A DNA stretch of 64,000 nucleotides from Desulfomicrobium escambiense DSM 10707 (GCF_000428825.1 NZ_AUAR01000002.1:62001-126000); one strand, 5' to 3'. Shown: positions 43,135 through 51,922, numbered from the stretch's first letter. Numbers and translations: made by a program. Notes: a model not told the origin generated them from the letters alone.

Positions 43135-43313
43135 GGGGTTGCCTGGTGTCGGGGGCGGCGGCCCGTCGGCTGTCCGACCGAGCCAGGCATCGTTTGACGA
43201 ACCATTGCCCGCCGGACGAAGCTCCGCAGCATGGACGTGCACGCAATAGCTCGTCTCTACGAGGCCGGCGAGGGAGTTCCGGCGGGCGGCCGCCCCCGAC
43301 ACCAGGCAACCCC
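43135..43313. repeat. 179-bp inverted-repeat element in the MocR-azlC spacer
   Basis: Arms of 35 bp (43135-43169 and 43279-43313) are reverse complements with 33 of 35 matches, separated by 109 bp. The start is GGGGTTGCCTGGTGTCGGGG on the plus strand. No ORF of note lies inside. It could be a small mobile or MITE-like element or a long-stem RNA. No target-site duplication is obvious. Confidence 0.8.
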
Positions 43314-43401
43314 CCGCTCGATCTCCCGCCCAAGCGCCTCTTCTCTTTCCCGCACGCCTTCCGGCCTATCCGCCCCAATCTGTTATGGTCGAAATTTATG
43401 C

Positions 43402-43428
43402 AAACTGTATCTGTACCGCAAACAGTTT
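43402..43428. promoter_or_regulatory. Candidate MocR operator upstream of azlC
   Basis: AAACTG and CAGTTT are spaced by 15 bases with CTGTATCTGTACC in between, about 35 bases before the azlC start. The location between a MocR-type regulator and its likely target suggests an operator. This is inference. Confidence 0.35.
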
Positions 43429-43461
43429 TTGGCTAGGTTGGGCTCAAGAGGATAATCGATT

Positions 43462-44184
43462 ATGAACAGCGCCACCCTTTCCACCACCGATCCCGCCGAA
43501 TCCCCAATGGCTTCGGCCTTCCGGCAGGCCCTGCCCATCATCCTGGGCTACGTGCCCGTGGGCTTCGCCTACGGCGTGCTGGCCCAGAAATCGGGTCTCT
43601 CGGGCATGAACACCATGCTCATGAGCATTCTGGTCTTCGCCGGCTCGGCCCAGCTCATCGCCGTGGGCCTCTTCGCCTCGGGCGCCGCGCCCCTGGCCGT
43701 GGTGGCCACGACCTTCGTCGTCAACCTGCGCCACCTGCTCATGTCAGCGGCCCTGGCCCCGTTCCTGCGCGCCTGGAGCAAGACCCGCCTGGCCCTCTTC
43801 GCCTACCAGATGACGGACGAAACCTTCGCCCTGCACGCGAACCGCTTCGCCAAGGGCGAGACCGGCCCGGCCGAAACGTACGGCATCAACGTCATCGCCC
43901 AGAGCGCCTGGGTCGGCGGCACGGTCCTGGGCCTGGCGGCCAGCACCCTCATCACCGACATCCGGCCCATCGGCCTGGACTACGCCCTGCCGGCCATGTT
44001 CATCGCACTGCTGCTGGGGCAGCTCAAATCCAGGCAGCACCTCCTCGTGGCCGTGGCCGCCGGCCTCCTGTCCACGGCCCTCATGTTCGCGGGCCTCGGC
44101 CAGAGCCACGTCCTGGCCGCAACCATCATCGCCGCAACCATCGGCCTCGGAGCGCACGCATGGACCAGCAGACGATCCTCCTGA
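43462..44184 (+). CDS. azlC: AzlC-family branched-chain amino-acid exporter subunit
   Basis: A 240-aa multi-pass membrane protein of the AzlC family that works with AzlD to export branched-chain or related amino acids. The N-terminal YVPVGFAYGVLAQKSGLS, the FAGSAQLIA and NLRHLLMSAAL segments are family-typical. AAGAGGATAATCGATT precedes the ATG. It overlaps azlD by 25 bases. Confidence 0.92.
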   Translation: MNSATLSTTDPAESPMASAFRQALPIILGYVPVGFAYGVLAQKSGLSGMNTMLMSILVFAGSAQLIAVGLFASGAAPLAVVATTFVVNLRHLLMSAALAPFLRAWSKTRLALFAYQMTDETFALHANRFAKGETGPAETYGINVIAQSAWVGGTVLGLAASTLITDIRPIGLDYALPAMFIALLLGQLKSRQHLLVAVAAGLLSTALMFAGLGQSHVLAATIIAATIGLGAHAWTSRRSS

Positions 44185-44486
44185 CCATCCTCGGCATGAT
44201 GGCCGTGACCTACATTCCCCGCGCACTGCCCGTCCTGGCCCTGGCGCGGCGGACCCTGCCGGAGCCCGTCATCCGCTGGCTGGGGTTCATCCCCGTGGCG
44301 GTCCTTTCGGCCATGCTGCTGCCCTCGCTGGTGGCCCCGGAAAAAATCCTTGATTTTTCCTTCCGGAACATCTTCCTGTGGGCGGCGATCCCGACCTTCC
44401 TCGTCTGCTGGAAGACCAAGAGCTTCGTCGGTGCCGTTGTCACGGGCATGGGCTGCGTGGCCCTGGGCCGACTCTTTTTTACCTGA
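44160..44486 (+). CDS. azlD: AzlD-family exporter subunit
   Basis: A 108-aa membrane protein (AzlD family) with about three to four membrane segments. It has the typical YIPRALPVLALARRTLPEP and FIPVAVLSAMLLPSL segments. It overlaps azlC and is followed 17 bases later by the aminotransferase. Confidence 0.9.
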   Translation: MDQQTILLTILGMMAVTYIPRALPVLALARRTLPEPVIRWLGFIPVAVLSAMLLPSLVAPEKILDFSFRNIFLWAAIPTFLVCWKTKSFVGAVVTGMGCVALGRLFFT

Positions 44487-44503
44487 ACCCACAAGGAGCC
44501 CAC

Positions 44504-45703
44504 ATGAGCTTCCGTTTCACCAAACGCATCCAGAACACCCCGAAATCGTTCATCCGCGAAATCCTGAAAGTCACCCAGGACCCGAGCATCATCTCGTTTG
44601 CCGGCGGCCTGCCCAACCCGAGCCTCTTCCCCATCGAGGCCCTGCAGGAGGCTGCCCGCGAAACCCTGGCCACGGCCGGGGCGCGCGCCCTGCAGTATTC
44701 CACCACCGAAGGCCACGCCGAACTGCGGGCCTGGATCGCGGCCCGCTACGAGCGCCGGGGCGTGACCGTGCACCCGGATCAGGTGCTCATCACCACCGGT
44801 TCCCAGCAGTGCCTTGACCTCCTGGGCAAGCTCTTCATCGAGAACGGCGACGAGGTCATCCTGGAGCGCCCGAGCTACCTGGGCACCATCCAGGCCTTCA
44901 CCATGTTCGAGCCGCGCTTCGTGACCGTGGACCTGGAAGAGGACGGCCCCAACCTGGAACAGGCCGAAAGGCTGCTGGCCACGGGCCGCCCCAAGCTCTT
45001 CTACGCCGTGCCCAACTTCCAGAACCCCTCGGGGCTGACCTATTCCAAGGCCAAACGCGAGGCTCTGGGCGCGCTGTTGCGCAAATACCCCGAGACCATC
45101 TTCATCGAGGACGACCCCTACGGCGAGTTGCGCTTCTCGGGCGAACACCACAAACCCCTCTACGCCTACACCGAAGGCCACAGCATCATGCTCGGCTCCT
45201 TCTCCAAGATCACGGTGCCGGGCTTCCGTCTGGGCTGGATGGTCGCACCTCCCGAGATCATCCGCCTGGCGGTCAAGGCCAAGCAGGCCGCGGACCTGCA
45301 CTCCTCGACCTTCAACCAGTTCGTCATCGCCGAGTACCTGAAGCGCCACTCCATCGACGACCACATCGCGAAAATCACGGAGCGCTACGGCGCCCAGGCC
45401 CGGGCCATGGTCGCCGCCCTGGAGCGCGAAGCGCCCGAAGACGTGACCTTCACGCGCCCCGAAGGCGGCATGTTCTCCTGGGTCACCCTGCCCGCGGGCA
45501 AAGGCTCCTGCATGGACCTCTTCAACCTGGCCATAGAGCAGAAGGTGGCCTTCGTGCCGGGCATGCCTTTCTACACCGACGGCACCGGCCAAGACACCCT
45601 GCGCCTGAACTTCTCCAACGCCTCCGAAGCGACCATCGACGAAGGCATCACCCGCCTGTGTCGGTGCATGAAGGATTTCCTGAGCGCGTCCCAGACCGCC
45701 TGA
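44504..45703 (+). CDS. PLP-dependent aminotransferase (2-aminoadipate/LysN-like)
   Basis: A 399-aa fold-type-I aminotransferase of the 2-aminoadipate/valine-pyruvate group. It has SFAGGLPNPSLFP, TTGSQQCLDLLGK, VPNFQNPSGLTYS, the PLP lysine in LGSFSKITVPGFRLGW, and the C-terminal RLNFSNAS Arg. The exact amino-acid substrate is uncertain. It probably supplies the amino acid exported by AzlCD, or removes it. AAGGAGCCCAC precedes the ATG. A terminator follows. Confidence 0.9.
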   Translation: MSFRFTKRIQNTPKSFIREILKVTQDPSIISFAGGLPNPSLFPIEALQEAARETLATAGARALQYSTTEGHAELRAWIAARYERRGVTVHPDQVLITTGSQQCLDLLGKLFIENGDEVILERPSYLGTIQAFTMFEPRFVTVDLEEDGPNLEQAERLLATGRPKLFYAVPNFQNPSGLTYSKAKREALGALLRKYPETIFIEDDPYGELRFSGEHHKPLYAYTEGHSIMLGSFSKITVPGFRLGWMVAPPEIIRLAVKAKQAADLHSSTFNQFVIAEYLKRHSIDDHIAKITERYGAQARAMVAALEREAPEDVTFTRPEGGMFSWVTLPAGKGSCMDLFNLAIEQKVAFVPGMPFYTDGTGQDTLRLNFSNASEATIDEGITRLCRCMKDFLSASQTA

Positions 45704-45713
45704 CCTTCAGCGC

Positions 45714-45756
45714 AAAACAGGCCCCGGACCAGAACGTGGACCGAGGCCTGTTTTTT
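45714..45756 (+). terminator. Intrinsic terminator after the aminotransferase gene
   Basis: AAAACAGGCC and GGCCTGTTTTTT flank an imperfect stem (CGG...CCG inside). The T run ends the azlCD-aminotransferase transcript. Confidence 0.85.
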
Positions 45757-45855
45757 CCCATAGCTCTTCAGGATTCAAGGAGGTTACGAGATTTCGTCAA
45801 TACTGATGACGCAGGACTCCTCCTCGTTTCCAAGGCGCACGCCGCGCTGCGTCCG

Positions 45856-47988
45856 CTATGCAAATTCTGAATTTTCCTGCGCCACGCATTGCCGCATGAA
45901 TTCATCGGCCATTTCAAGCGCCCTCTTCGATTCCGCCTCGTATGCGGCGTGAAGGTATCCGTGGGGCAGCCCCTCTTTCATCTCCAGCACCCTTGAAACA
46001 TCCAGCGGAGTCTCAATCCGCCGAGCCCGGCGGACTTCGTTCTCCCTCGTTTCAACTTCCTTCCCCTGTCGGGCCATTTCGTTCAGTCGGCCCGTGTCGC
46101 GACAGAACCGAACGATTTCATTCTCCAGAGCCCGCCGGGGGACGAGTTCCGAAACATGCCGGTCCAGCAGCTCGGCCATGGTTACGGGCCGCATGTAGGC
46201 CAGCAGCTCCTGGTTGAATTCGTCATTGCGGTCCAGTTTGTGGGCAGGGATGTGACGCGACAGCAGGAGGCCTCCTGAACGGGCGTATTCGTAACGCTGC
46301 CGCAGTTCCTGATGCAGAAAGGGGACGTATTTCCCGGCCATGGAATGAAAACGGATGCCGGCCAGATCAATGAGACCGTTCAGCGGCCTGAGGGTTCTTC
46401 GCATCTCTTTCTCGAAGACTTCGGAGAAGCCGCTTTCCGTGGTCTCGTATCCAGTCAACTCCGCCGGCCCCCACGGGGCGTTGTCGCCCGTGTAACGCCG
46501 CCTTCGGTCGGTGGCGCTTTCGATCTGATGCAACCCGTAATCGCCTATCCATGGGTATGCTTCCGACTGGTATTTCACGAGGCTCATCTGTCGCAGATGC
46601 CCGAAATGACGAAAGCCCAGGGCCGCCGGAGGGACGGCGGGGATGATGTCGTTGCGGAACACATGGCGCAGGTGCGGCAACAGATGGTTCCAGTGCTTGG
46701 CGAATTCGGTGTCGCCGACGCGGGGGCTGGCAAAGGTGTAGAGGGTGACCGGGCTGTCCTTGAATTCAAAGTAAAGAGCACAGGCTAACAGTGTGGCCAC
46801 GGCACCGCCGAGGCTGTGGCCGGTCAGAAAAATTCTTTTGATCTCTTCCCCAGAATTTTTACGGTGTTTTTTGCAATATTCCTCAACGACTGGCCACAGA
46901 TACTCGAAGGATTGCAAAAAACCATGGTGCGCCGAGCCAGTGCTCGCAAGCTCTCCCGGACAGGGTTGCATGAAGAATTTGCTGTTCAGAATCATGTCGT
47001 GACTGAGCGGCCCCTCGGTTCCGCGCACGGCAATGAGGATGGTGTCCCTGTTTGTGACCATGAAGGCCTGACTTTCAGTAGGGTTTTTACTTCTGGATTT
47101 TGGGCCGATAAATTGCATGTCATGATAGTGCCAGGAATACGGCATCTCATGCAGCACCATGTCCATCCAATCCGCGGCGACCCTGTACGGTCTGACGCGT
47201 TGGGTCCGGAGGTTGTCCAGGGTGTACAGAATGGTTTGGTCATAGGGAGCCCTCTCACCGCCTGCCTGCCCGGATTTGCTCCTGGTGTCGGGGTCCGCGT
47301 AGGTCAGGGCGGAAAACGCCGCCAGATTGTTCGCGGTGACGCAGTCCCAGTCATCGGCGGCGCCGACCCGGGACGAGACCAGAGCGGGTATCCAGCAAAA
47401 AAGTGGAGCAAGCTCGAGCAGATAGGCTGTCTGGAGGTTGCGGCATTTCGGACAGCGGCGCTCCTGTTCCGCCAAAAGGAAGCGAAAGGCACAGCGCTGC
47501 TTGGGCCGAGTTTCCTCCGTCCTGTCCTCGATCCAGTCCACTCTTCGGGGCATGTTGAGAGCGCCGTGGCTGACGCGATGGTAGATCCAGTCGGCACGAA
47601 GTTCCTCGGGCAACGCCTGTTGGTTCGGACGAAGGCCGTTGGCGGCCGAGGCCTTGAGGGCCTTGTGCGCGACGATGTCCGCGGCCAGGGTCAGCTGGTC
47701 CCATTCCTCGTCTCCAGGGTAGTCGTGAGGCCTGGCCCGCGGAAGGGGCTTGAATTCCAGATAGGCCCACCCCCGATCCATCCGACAAAGGTCGATGGCT
47801 AGAGAACCCTTGGCACAGACATGCTCGCCAAGAGGCTCGCCAGCAGCGTCGTAAGCCACGATCTGCAGATCTCCAACCTCTTCACCGGTCTCGGGATGGA
47901 CAAGGTCGGTGATGGGCGTGTTTTCGAAATCAACAATCCTGAGCCGCAGGCAGCGTCTTTCAAAACATCGAATTGGGGCAATCTGCAT
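45856..47988 (-). CDS. Class-3 lipase, likely type VI secretion effector (Tle)
   Basis: A 710-aa alpha/beta-hydrolase of the lipase class 3 type. The nucleophile elbow is LTGHSLGGAVATLL with Ser at about residue 392. A likely catalytic Asp and His follow in the ASPRVGDTEFAKHW and FRNDIIPAVPPAALGFRHFG segments. The N-terminal 200 residues hold a CPKC motif and an extended region of unknown role. Its neighbours are an immunity-like membrane protein, a DUF4123 adaptor and a vgrG remnant, which together point to a phospholipase toxin delivered by T6SS. No secretion signal. GAGGAGG lies 7 bases before the ATG. Confidence 0.75.
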   Translation of the reverse strand: MQIAPIRCFERRCLRLRIVDFENTPITDLVHPETGEEVGDLQIVAYDAAGEPLGEHVCAKGSLAIDLCRMDRGWAYLEFKPLPRARPHDYPGDEEWDQLTLAADIVAHKALKASAANGLRPNQQALPEELRADWIYHRVSHGALNMPRRVDWIEDRTEETRPKQRCAFRFLLAEQERRCPKCRNLQTAYLLELAPLFCWIPALVSSRVGAADDWDCVTANNLAAFSALTYADPDTRSKSGQAGGERAPYDQTILYTLDNLRTQRVRPYRVAADWMDMVLHEMPYSWHYHDMQFIGPKSRSKNPTESQAFMVTNRDTILIAVRGTEGPLSHDMILNSKFFMQPCPGELASTGSAHHGFLQSFEYLWPVVEEYCKKHRKNSGEEIKRIFLTGHSLGGAVATLLACALYFEFKDSPVTLYTFASPRVGDTEFAKHWNHLLPHLRHVFRNDIIPAVPPAALGFRHFGHLRQMSLVKYQSEAYPWIGDYGLHQIESATDRRRRYTGDNAPWGPAELTGYETTESGFSEVFEKEMRRTLRPLNGLIDLAGIRFHSMAGKYVPFLHQELRQRYEYARSGGLLLSRHIPAHKLDRNDEFNQELLAYMRPVTMAELLDRHVSELVPRRALENEIVRFCRDTGRLNEMARQGKEVETRENEVRRARRIETPLDVSRVLEMKEGLPHGYLHAAYEAESKRALEMADEFMRQCVAQENSEFA

Positions 47989-48008
47989 GATGCATCCTCC
48001 TCTTCCAT

Positions 48009-48947
48009 TCACTGTTGAAGAAAATCCGGCAACGCCCACACGTTGTCAGAGGCAAGATAGCTTAGTTGTTCTGGAGTTATTGTGACCGATGTTTGATTTT
48101 TTTCCTTCAACCCAGCATTAACCAATATTAATACATATGAATCAGGCATTTTTTGTATCTTCCAAAAGATATTTTCTGTTAAAGACGAATCAATATAAAT
48201 TATTTCATTATTTTTAAAAGTAATATTCTTATTATAAGAATTAATAAATGATTTATTATTGTCATAATAGTTTCTTGTAATGTATAAAATTTTATTTATT
48301 GAAAAATTAATATTAATTTTGCCAGAATCTCTTAAATATAGAGCAACATATGGAGTTGCAGACATATGAGTTGAGCCTTGTGATTTTGGATTATTGCATT
48401 CATATGATCGCCTTTGTTCCACATATTTTTTGTCTGGAAATATCTTTTCAGAATCGAACTCGGAAATATCGCAAACAAGAAACGCCTCGTTTTGACAATC
48501 TTGAAAGTCTTTCTGCTTGGCTGGATTTTCGAAATCTGACTTTGTTTCCTCAAGAAGATAGGCATACGCCAAATCATAAAATCGTGTCCTTTCTTCATTG
48601 GCATCCATGCCTATGGTCAACAGCCCGAGTTCCCAAGTACAGAAGGGGTGCCATACCTTGGTAGGAATGTGAGAAACCCATTCCCCTGGTTTCTCCTCCA
48701 CGTTATCGAATGCATCTCCGTATTCTGTGCCTTCGAACCTTCCCGAACCGAAGCTCAGGTGGCGACACATGAAGGAGTCGCTGTACCAGGACGCCCCCGC
48801 ATACATTTTGCCCTTCATCTCGTCGGGCACATTGTAGTGCAGGGTGAACAGGCCATCGTCGCGCAGCACGATCAGTTGGGTGTCGAACAGGAAGGCCAGG
48901 AGAAGGAGCCCGAGCACCGACAGGCAGACCCTGGTCCGCGTGATCAT
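48009..48947 (-). CDS. Putative periplasmic immunity protein to the lipase (Tli-like)
   Basis: A 312-aa protein of unknown family with an N-terminal membrane anchor or signal (RTRVCLSVLGLLLLAFLF) and a soluble rest, probably periplasmic. Position directly before the lipase gene and after the DUF4123 adaptor is typical of T6SS lipase immunity proteins. It has several cysteines (MCRHLSF, FCTWELG, DCQNEAFLVCD). The first third is GC-rich, and the part from about 48620 to 48060 is markedly AT-rich with Asn/Lys/Ile-rich coding. The ATG overlaps the adaptor stop by four bases. Function is inferred from location. Confidence 0.65.
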   Translation of the reverse strand: MITRTRVCLSVLGLLLLAFLFDTQLIVLRDDGLFTLHYNVPDEMKGKMYAGASWYSDSFMCRHLSFGSGRFEGTEYGDAFDNVEEKPGEWVSHIPTKVWHPFCTWELGLLTIGMDANEERTRFYDLAYAYLLEETKSDFENPAKQKDFQDCQNEAFLVCDISEFDSEKIFPDKKYVEQRRSYECNNPKSQGSTHMSATPYVALYLRDSGKININFSINKILYITRNYYDNNKSFINSYNKNITFKNNEIIYIDSSLTENIFWKIQKMPDSYVLILVNAGLKEKNQTSVTITPEQLSYLASDNVWALPDFLQQ

Positions 48948-49894
48948 CGTGATTCTCCCTTCAACTGAATCAGCAAGCGGAGTTGATCGAGGGCCGAGAC
49001 GGGGTCCTGCGAGGCGTCCCGCATGGAATCCTTGACAGCGCTGTCGTTCTGGGCGCCGAAGGGCTTGGTCAGGCACAGGCGCAGGAAGATGAATATGTGC
49101 GTTTCATCGGCAAGACCGTATCTCATGGCCGCATCCACATATTCGCCGACAGCCGCTTCGAGCGAGCCGTAATGATCCGCCGCCAGTGACGCCGCAACGG
49201 GTGCCTTTTCCTTGAGATCCTGGGAAAGATTGTAGACCAGAGCCGCCCGGTTTTCCTGCGACATGCCTCCCAGATGCTCCTCCCGCACCTCCCACCATGG
49301 CCGGCCCTTCGCCGGCCGGTATATGTCTGCCAACTCGCGCTCCGTGCGCCCGGACAAGACCGGACTCGGGACATCCAGCCACGCCCGCCCCCCGTCATGA
49401 TTGCGGATGGGGATGAACAGACGCGCGGCAAGCCCGAGAAACCAGCCCAGTTCCTGGTCGCTGAAGGCCGGGAGCATCTTCTCCAACCCACCAGGGTCCT
49501 GGAGCCTGAAGAATGATTTCTTGCCCGACGGCAGAAGGACTTCGCACAGGCTCCGCCAGTGGCCGCAATGCGTCTGCTCGCTTGCCGCCGTGACGGCAAA
49601 AAATCCCCAGGCCGAATGCTCGGCAAGGAGATGGGTCTCAAGTCTGGAATCCGCCCCAATCCGACTCAGGCAAGGCATCGAAGCCCAAAGCGATGCGTAC
49701 GGCGTATCTTTCAACACGGGGTGAAAGGCGTTGGCACCCTTCCAGGCAAAATAGTCCTCAAGCATCTGCGGGGTCGCATCGACGGCGACAATGGCGTCAA
49801 TGTGCAGGCCGCGATGCCGGGCGTCGGTGAACGCGGCGGCAAGGTCTGACGACGCGAGTTTGCGGAAATTGCGGAGGGCGCTGTTGTCCGGCAT
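48944..49894 (-). CDS. DUF4123-domain T6SS adaptor/chaperone
   Basis: A 316-aa protein with the DUF4123 fold in its N-terminal half (SAWGFFAVTAASEQTHCGHW, SLCEVLLPSGKKSFFRLQDP). This is the Tap/TEC type of adaptor that loads an effector onto VgrG. ATG 49894 is chosen because GGAGG lies 7 bases upstream; the frame is open further upstream because the vgrG remnant runs into it without a stop. The stop overlaps the immunity gene by four bases. Confidence 0.8.
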   Translation of the reverse strand: MPDNSALRNFRKLASSDLAAAFTDARHRGLHIDAIVAVDATPQMLEDYFAWKGANAFHPVLKDTPYASLWASMPCLSRIGADSRLETHLLAEHSAWGFFAVTAASEQTHCGHWRSLCEVLLPSGKKSFFRLQDPGGLEKMLPAFSDQELGWFLGLAARLFIPIRNHDGGRAWLDVPSPVLSGRTERELADIYRPAKGRPWWEVREEHLGGMSQENRAALVYNLSQDLKEKAPVAASLAADHYGSLEAAVGEYVDAAMRYGLADETHIFIFLRLCLTKPFGAQNDSAVKDSMRDASQDPVSALDQLRLLIQLKGESR

Positions 49895-50430
49895 GTTCAT
49901 TCCTCCTTCGGGGATGTCGCGCATGCGGTACACAAAAGCATGCAGGTTCGCTTGGATAGCGTGAGCGTAGATCTCTTCCAGGCCTCTCTTGTCCTCAATG
50001 CGCAGCTCGTTGAATCCGCGCAGCGCACCTTCCCTTCCCGGCGTGGATATGGACTTGAAGACCGTTCTCGTCTTGTGTTCCGGAAGAGGGTACGGGACCG
50101 GGTTGCGGGAATTGAAGACCCGGCCAGTGATGACGAACCGGTCCGGGGCGCCAACAGCACCTCCTGGCCGATGCGGGGGATGGCCATGGTGCCGAACTGC
50201 CCTCCGGCCCAGCCCTGGGAGGTGCGGATCCAGCAGGTGGTGTTCTCTTCGCGGCCCCCCAGTCGGTCCCTGTGGAATTGCACCTTGTCGTCCATACCGT
50301 GGACGAGTTCGATCTCGAACTCGTAGGCGCGATGCGCTTCCTCAAAGCCGGAGAAGGCATAGGCCCTGAAGCCGCTTGCGGCCGCAGTCTCGAACGTGAA
50401 CCACGGGCTGTCTGCTGCCGGATGCCTCAT
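49895..50430 (-). pseudogene. Decayed vgrG (N-terminus fused to the C-terminal core, frameshifted)
   Basis: The remnant starts normally with [20 protein letters not shown] and a VgrG-like segment ending [12 protein letters not shown]. It then jumps at about residue 45 to [20 protein letters not shown] and [20 protein letters not shown], segments that are several hundred residues later in intact VgrG. Near 50150 the frame is lost, but the next frame still reads [18 protein letters not shown] and [19 protein letters not shown]. So the gene has an internal deletion plus a frameshift, and its C-terminal spike end is missing. The last frame runs into the DUF4123 ORF. GGGAGG precedes the start ATG. 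Confidence 0.85.
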
Positions 50431-50692
50431 TGAACCTCCCTGTGCCGTGCGCACACGAGTTTTCAGCCCACTGTGCCTGCATCGCAACGTCAGGGAAATT
50501 CGGGGACATGCGTACGCTGTGCGGGAGGAATCTGGAGACAAGGAATCAGCGACAGGCCGGAACCTTTACGGCATAGGCGCCCGGAGGGCGCGTTCGTCAC
50601 ACGTGCGCATGGTCAGGACGCGAACAGGTGCGGGGCAATTTCCGATAAGCGCGGTCGAGAGGGGAATGCCGGCAAAACGTATTTGAATTCCG
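50431..50692. other. Non-coding spacer between vgrG remnant and efflux operon
   Basis: A 315-bp gap (50431-50746). Apart from the inverted repeat at 50693 I see no gene, RNA or clear promoter here. Confidence 0.5.
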
Positions 50693-50719
50693 CGTCCTGC
50701 AGGGTATACATGCAGGACG
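50693..50719. promoter_or_regulatory. Inverted repeat upstream of the RND efflux operon
   Basis: CGTCCTGCA-GGGTATACA-TGCAGGACG: 9-bp perfect arms with a 9-base spacer, 27 bases before the adaptor ATG. Likely a repressor or activator operator. No regulator gene is adjacent. Confidence 0.4.
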
Positions 50720-50746
50720 ACACACCTTCACACCGGGGAGCCCGTC

Positions 50747-51922
50747 ATGCGTCCAGCCTTCCGCACCGCCTTGCTTCTGTCCGCCATCCTGCTTCTGTCC
50801 GCCTGCGGTCAGGAAGCCCCGAAACAGCCCGAACCGCGGTCCATCACGGCCAAAACCATGCGCATCGAGCCGACCACGGCCCAGGAGTGCGTCAGCCTCC
50901 CCGGGCAGGTCCAGGCCCGCAACAGCGTGACCCTGGCCAGCAAGCTGAGCGGCACCGTGGTCGAGGTCCTGGCCCGGGAAGGCGACGCCCTGCAGGCGGG
51001 CCAACCCATCCTGTGCATCGACGACGCGGAGTTGCGCCAGCGGGAGCAGAGCGTGCGTTCCTCGGCCGGACAGGCCGGACTGGAGGCCAAGGCCCTGGCC
51101 GCGCGCAAGGCCCAGGCCAAGGCCAGCCTGGACCGCCTGCAGAAGCTCCTGGATCAGAGCGCCGTGAGCCGCGACGACGTGGACCGCGCCCGGGCCGAGT
51201 ACGAAGCCTTGTCCAACCAGGAAAAGGCCATGGCCGCCCAGTCTTCCGCGTCGGGTTTCCAGGGCGCCGAGATCCGGGAACTCATGCGCTACAGCACCGT
51301 GACCTCGCCCCTGAACGGCGTGCTGAGCAGGCGTCACGCGGACCTGGGCGCCTTCGTGCAGGCCGGGGCGCCCCTGGCCGAAGTCGACGACCTGACGAGC
51401 GGCTTCGAGCTCACGGCCCAGGCCGACGAGACGCTCCTGGGTCGCGTCGAAACGGGCATGACCGTGGTCGCCCTCATCCCGGCCCTGTCCCCCGCACCCT
51501 TCCTGACCACCCTGTCGGCCGTGATCGGCCAGGTCGACCCCGGCAGCCGTTCCTTCCGCGTCAAGGCGGCCCTCAAGTCCGCCCCACGGCCCGGCATGTT
51601 CGGCAAGATCTGCGTGCCTGTGGCCGAAGGGCCCAAGCTCCTGGTGCCGGAGTCCTGCATCCGGCGGCGCGGGGAGCTGACCACGGCTCTCATCGTGGAT
51701 GGGGATTCCGTGCTGCGCCTGCGCCTGGTCAAGACCGGCGGGGTCTACCAGAAGGCCGACATCGAGGGGCAGACCTTCGTTCTCCAGACCGGGACGGACC
51801 GGCCAGGAGCGATGCCGGCAGGGGGGCTGGTGGAGGTGCTCTCGGGCTTGGCCCCCGGCGACGAGGTGGTCACGGACGCGCCGGACGTGGCGCGCGAAGG
51901 CGACCGCCTGGTGCGGGGCTGA
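50747..51922 (+). CDS. RND efflux periplasmic adaptor (membrane fusion) lipoprotein
   Basis: A 391-aa membrane fusion protein (AcrA/HlyD-like). The lipoprotein signal ends LLSAC at about residue 20. Lipoyl-like halves (VTLASKLSGTVVEVLAREGD and STVTSPLNGVLSRRHADLG) flank a coiled coil (about residues 90-160), followed by the beta-barrel domain. It links the inner-membrane pump to an outer-membrane channel. The RND pump gene starts 2 bases later. No outer-membrane channel gene is in the window. Confidence 0.9.
   Translation: MRPAFRTALLLSAILLLSACGQEAPKQPEPRSITAKTMRIEPTTAQECVSLPGQVQARNSVTLASKLSGTVVEVLAREGDALQAGQPILCIDDAELRQREQSVRSSAGQAGLEAKALAARKAQAKASLDRLQKLLDQSAVSRDDVDRARAEYEALSNQEKAMAAQSSASGFQGAEIRELMRYSTVTSPLNGVLSRRHADLGAFVQAGAPLAEVDDLTSGFELTAQADETLLGRVETGMTVVALIPALSPAPFLTTLSAVIGQVDPGSRSFRVKAALKSAPRPGMFGKICVPVAEGPKLLVPESCIRRRGELTTALIVDGDSVLRLRLVKTGGVYQKADIEGQTFVLQTGTDRPGAMPAGGLVEVLSGLAPGDEVVTDAPDVAREGDRLVRG

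Noticed and set aside
43014..43455. Open frames in the MocR-azlC spacer on both strands
   Set aside because: No family-like sequence or ribosome site. The frames run through the inverted-repeat element and are not convincing genes.
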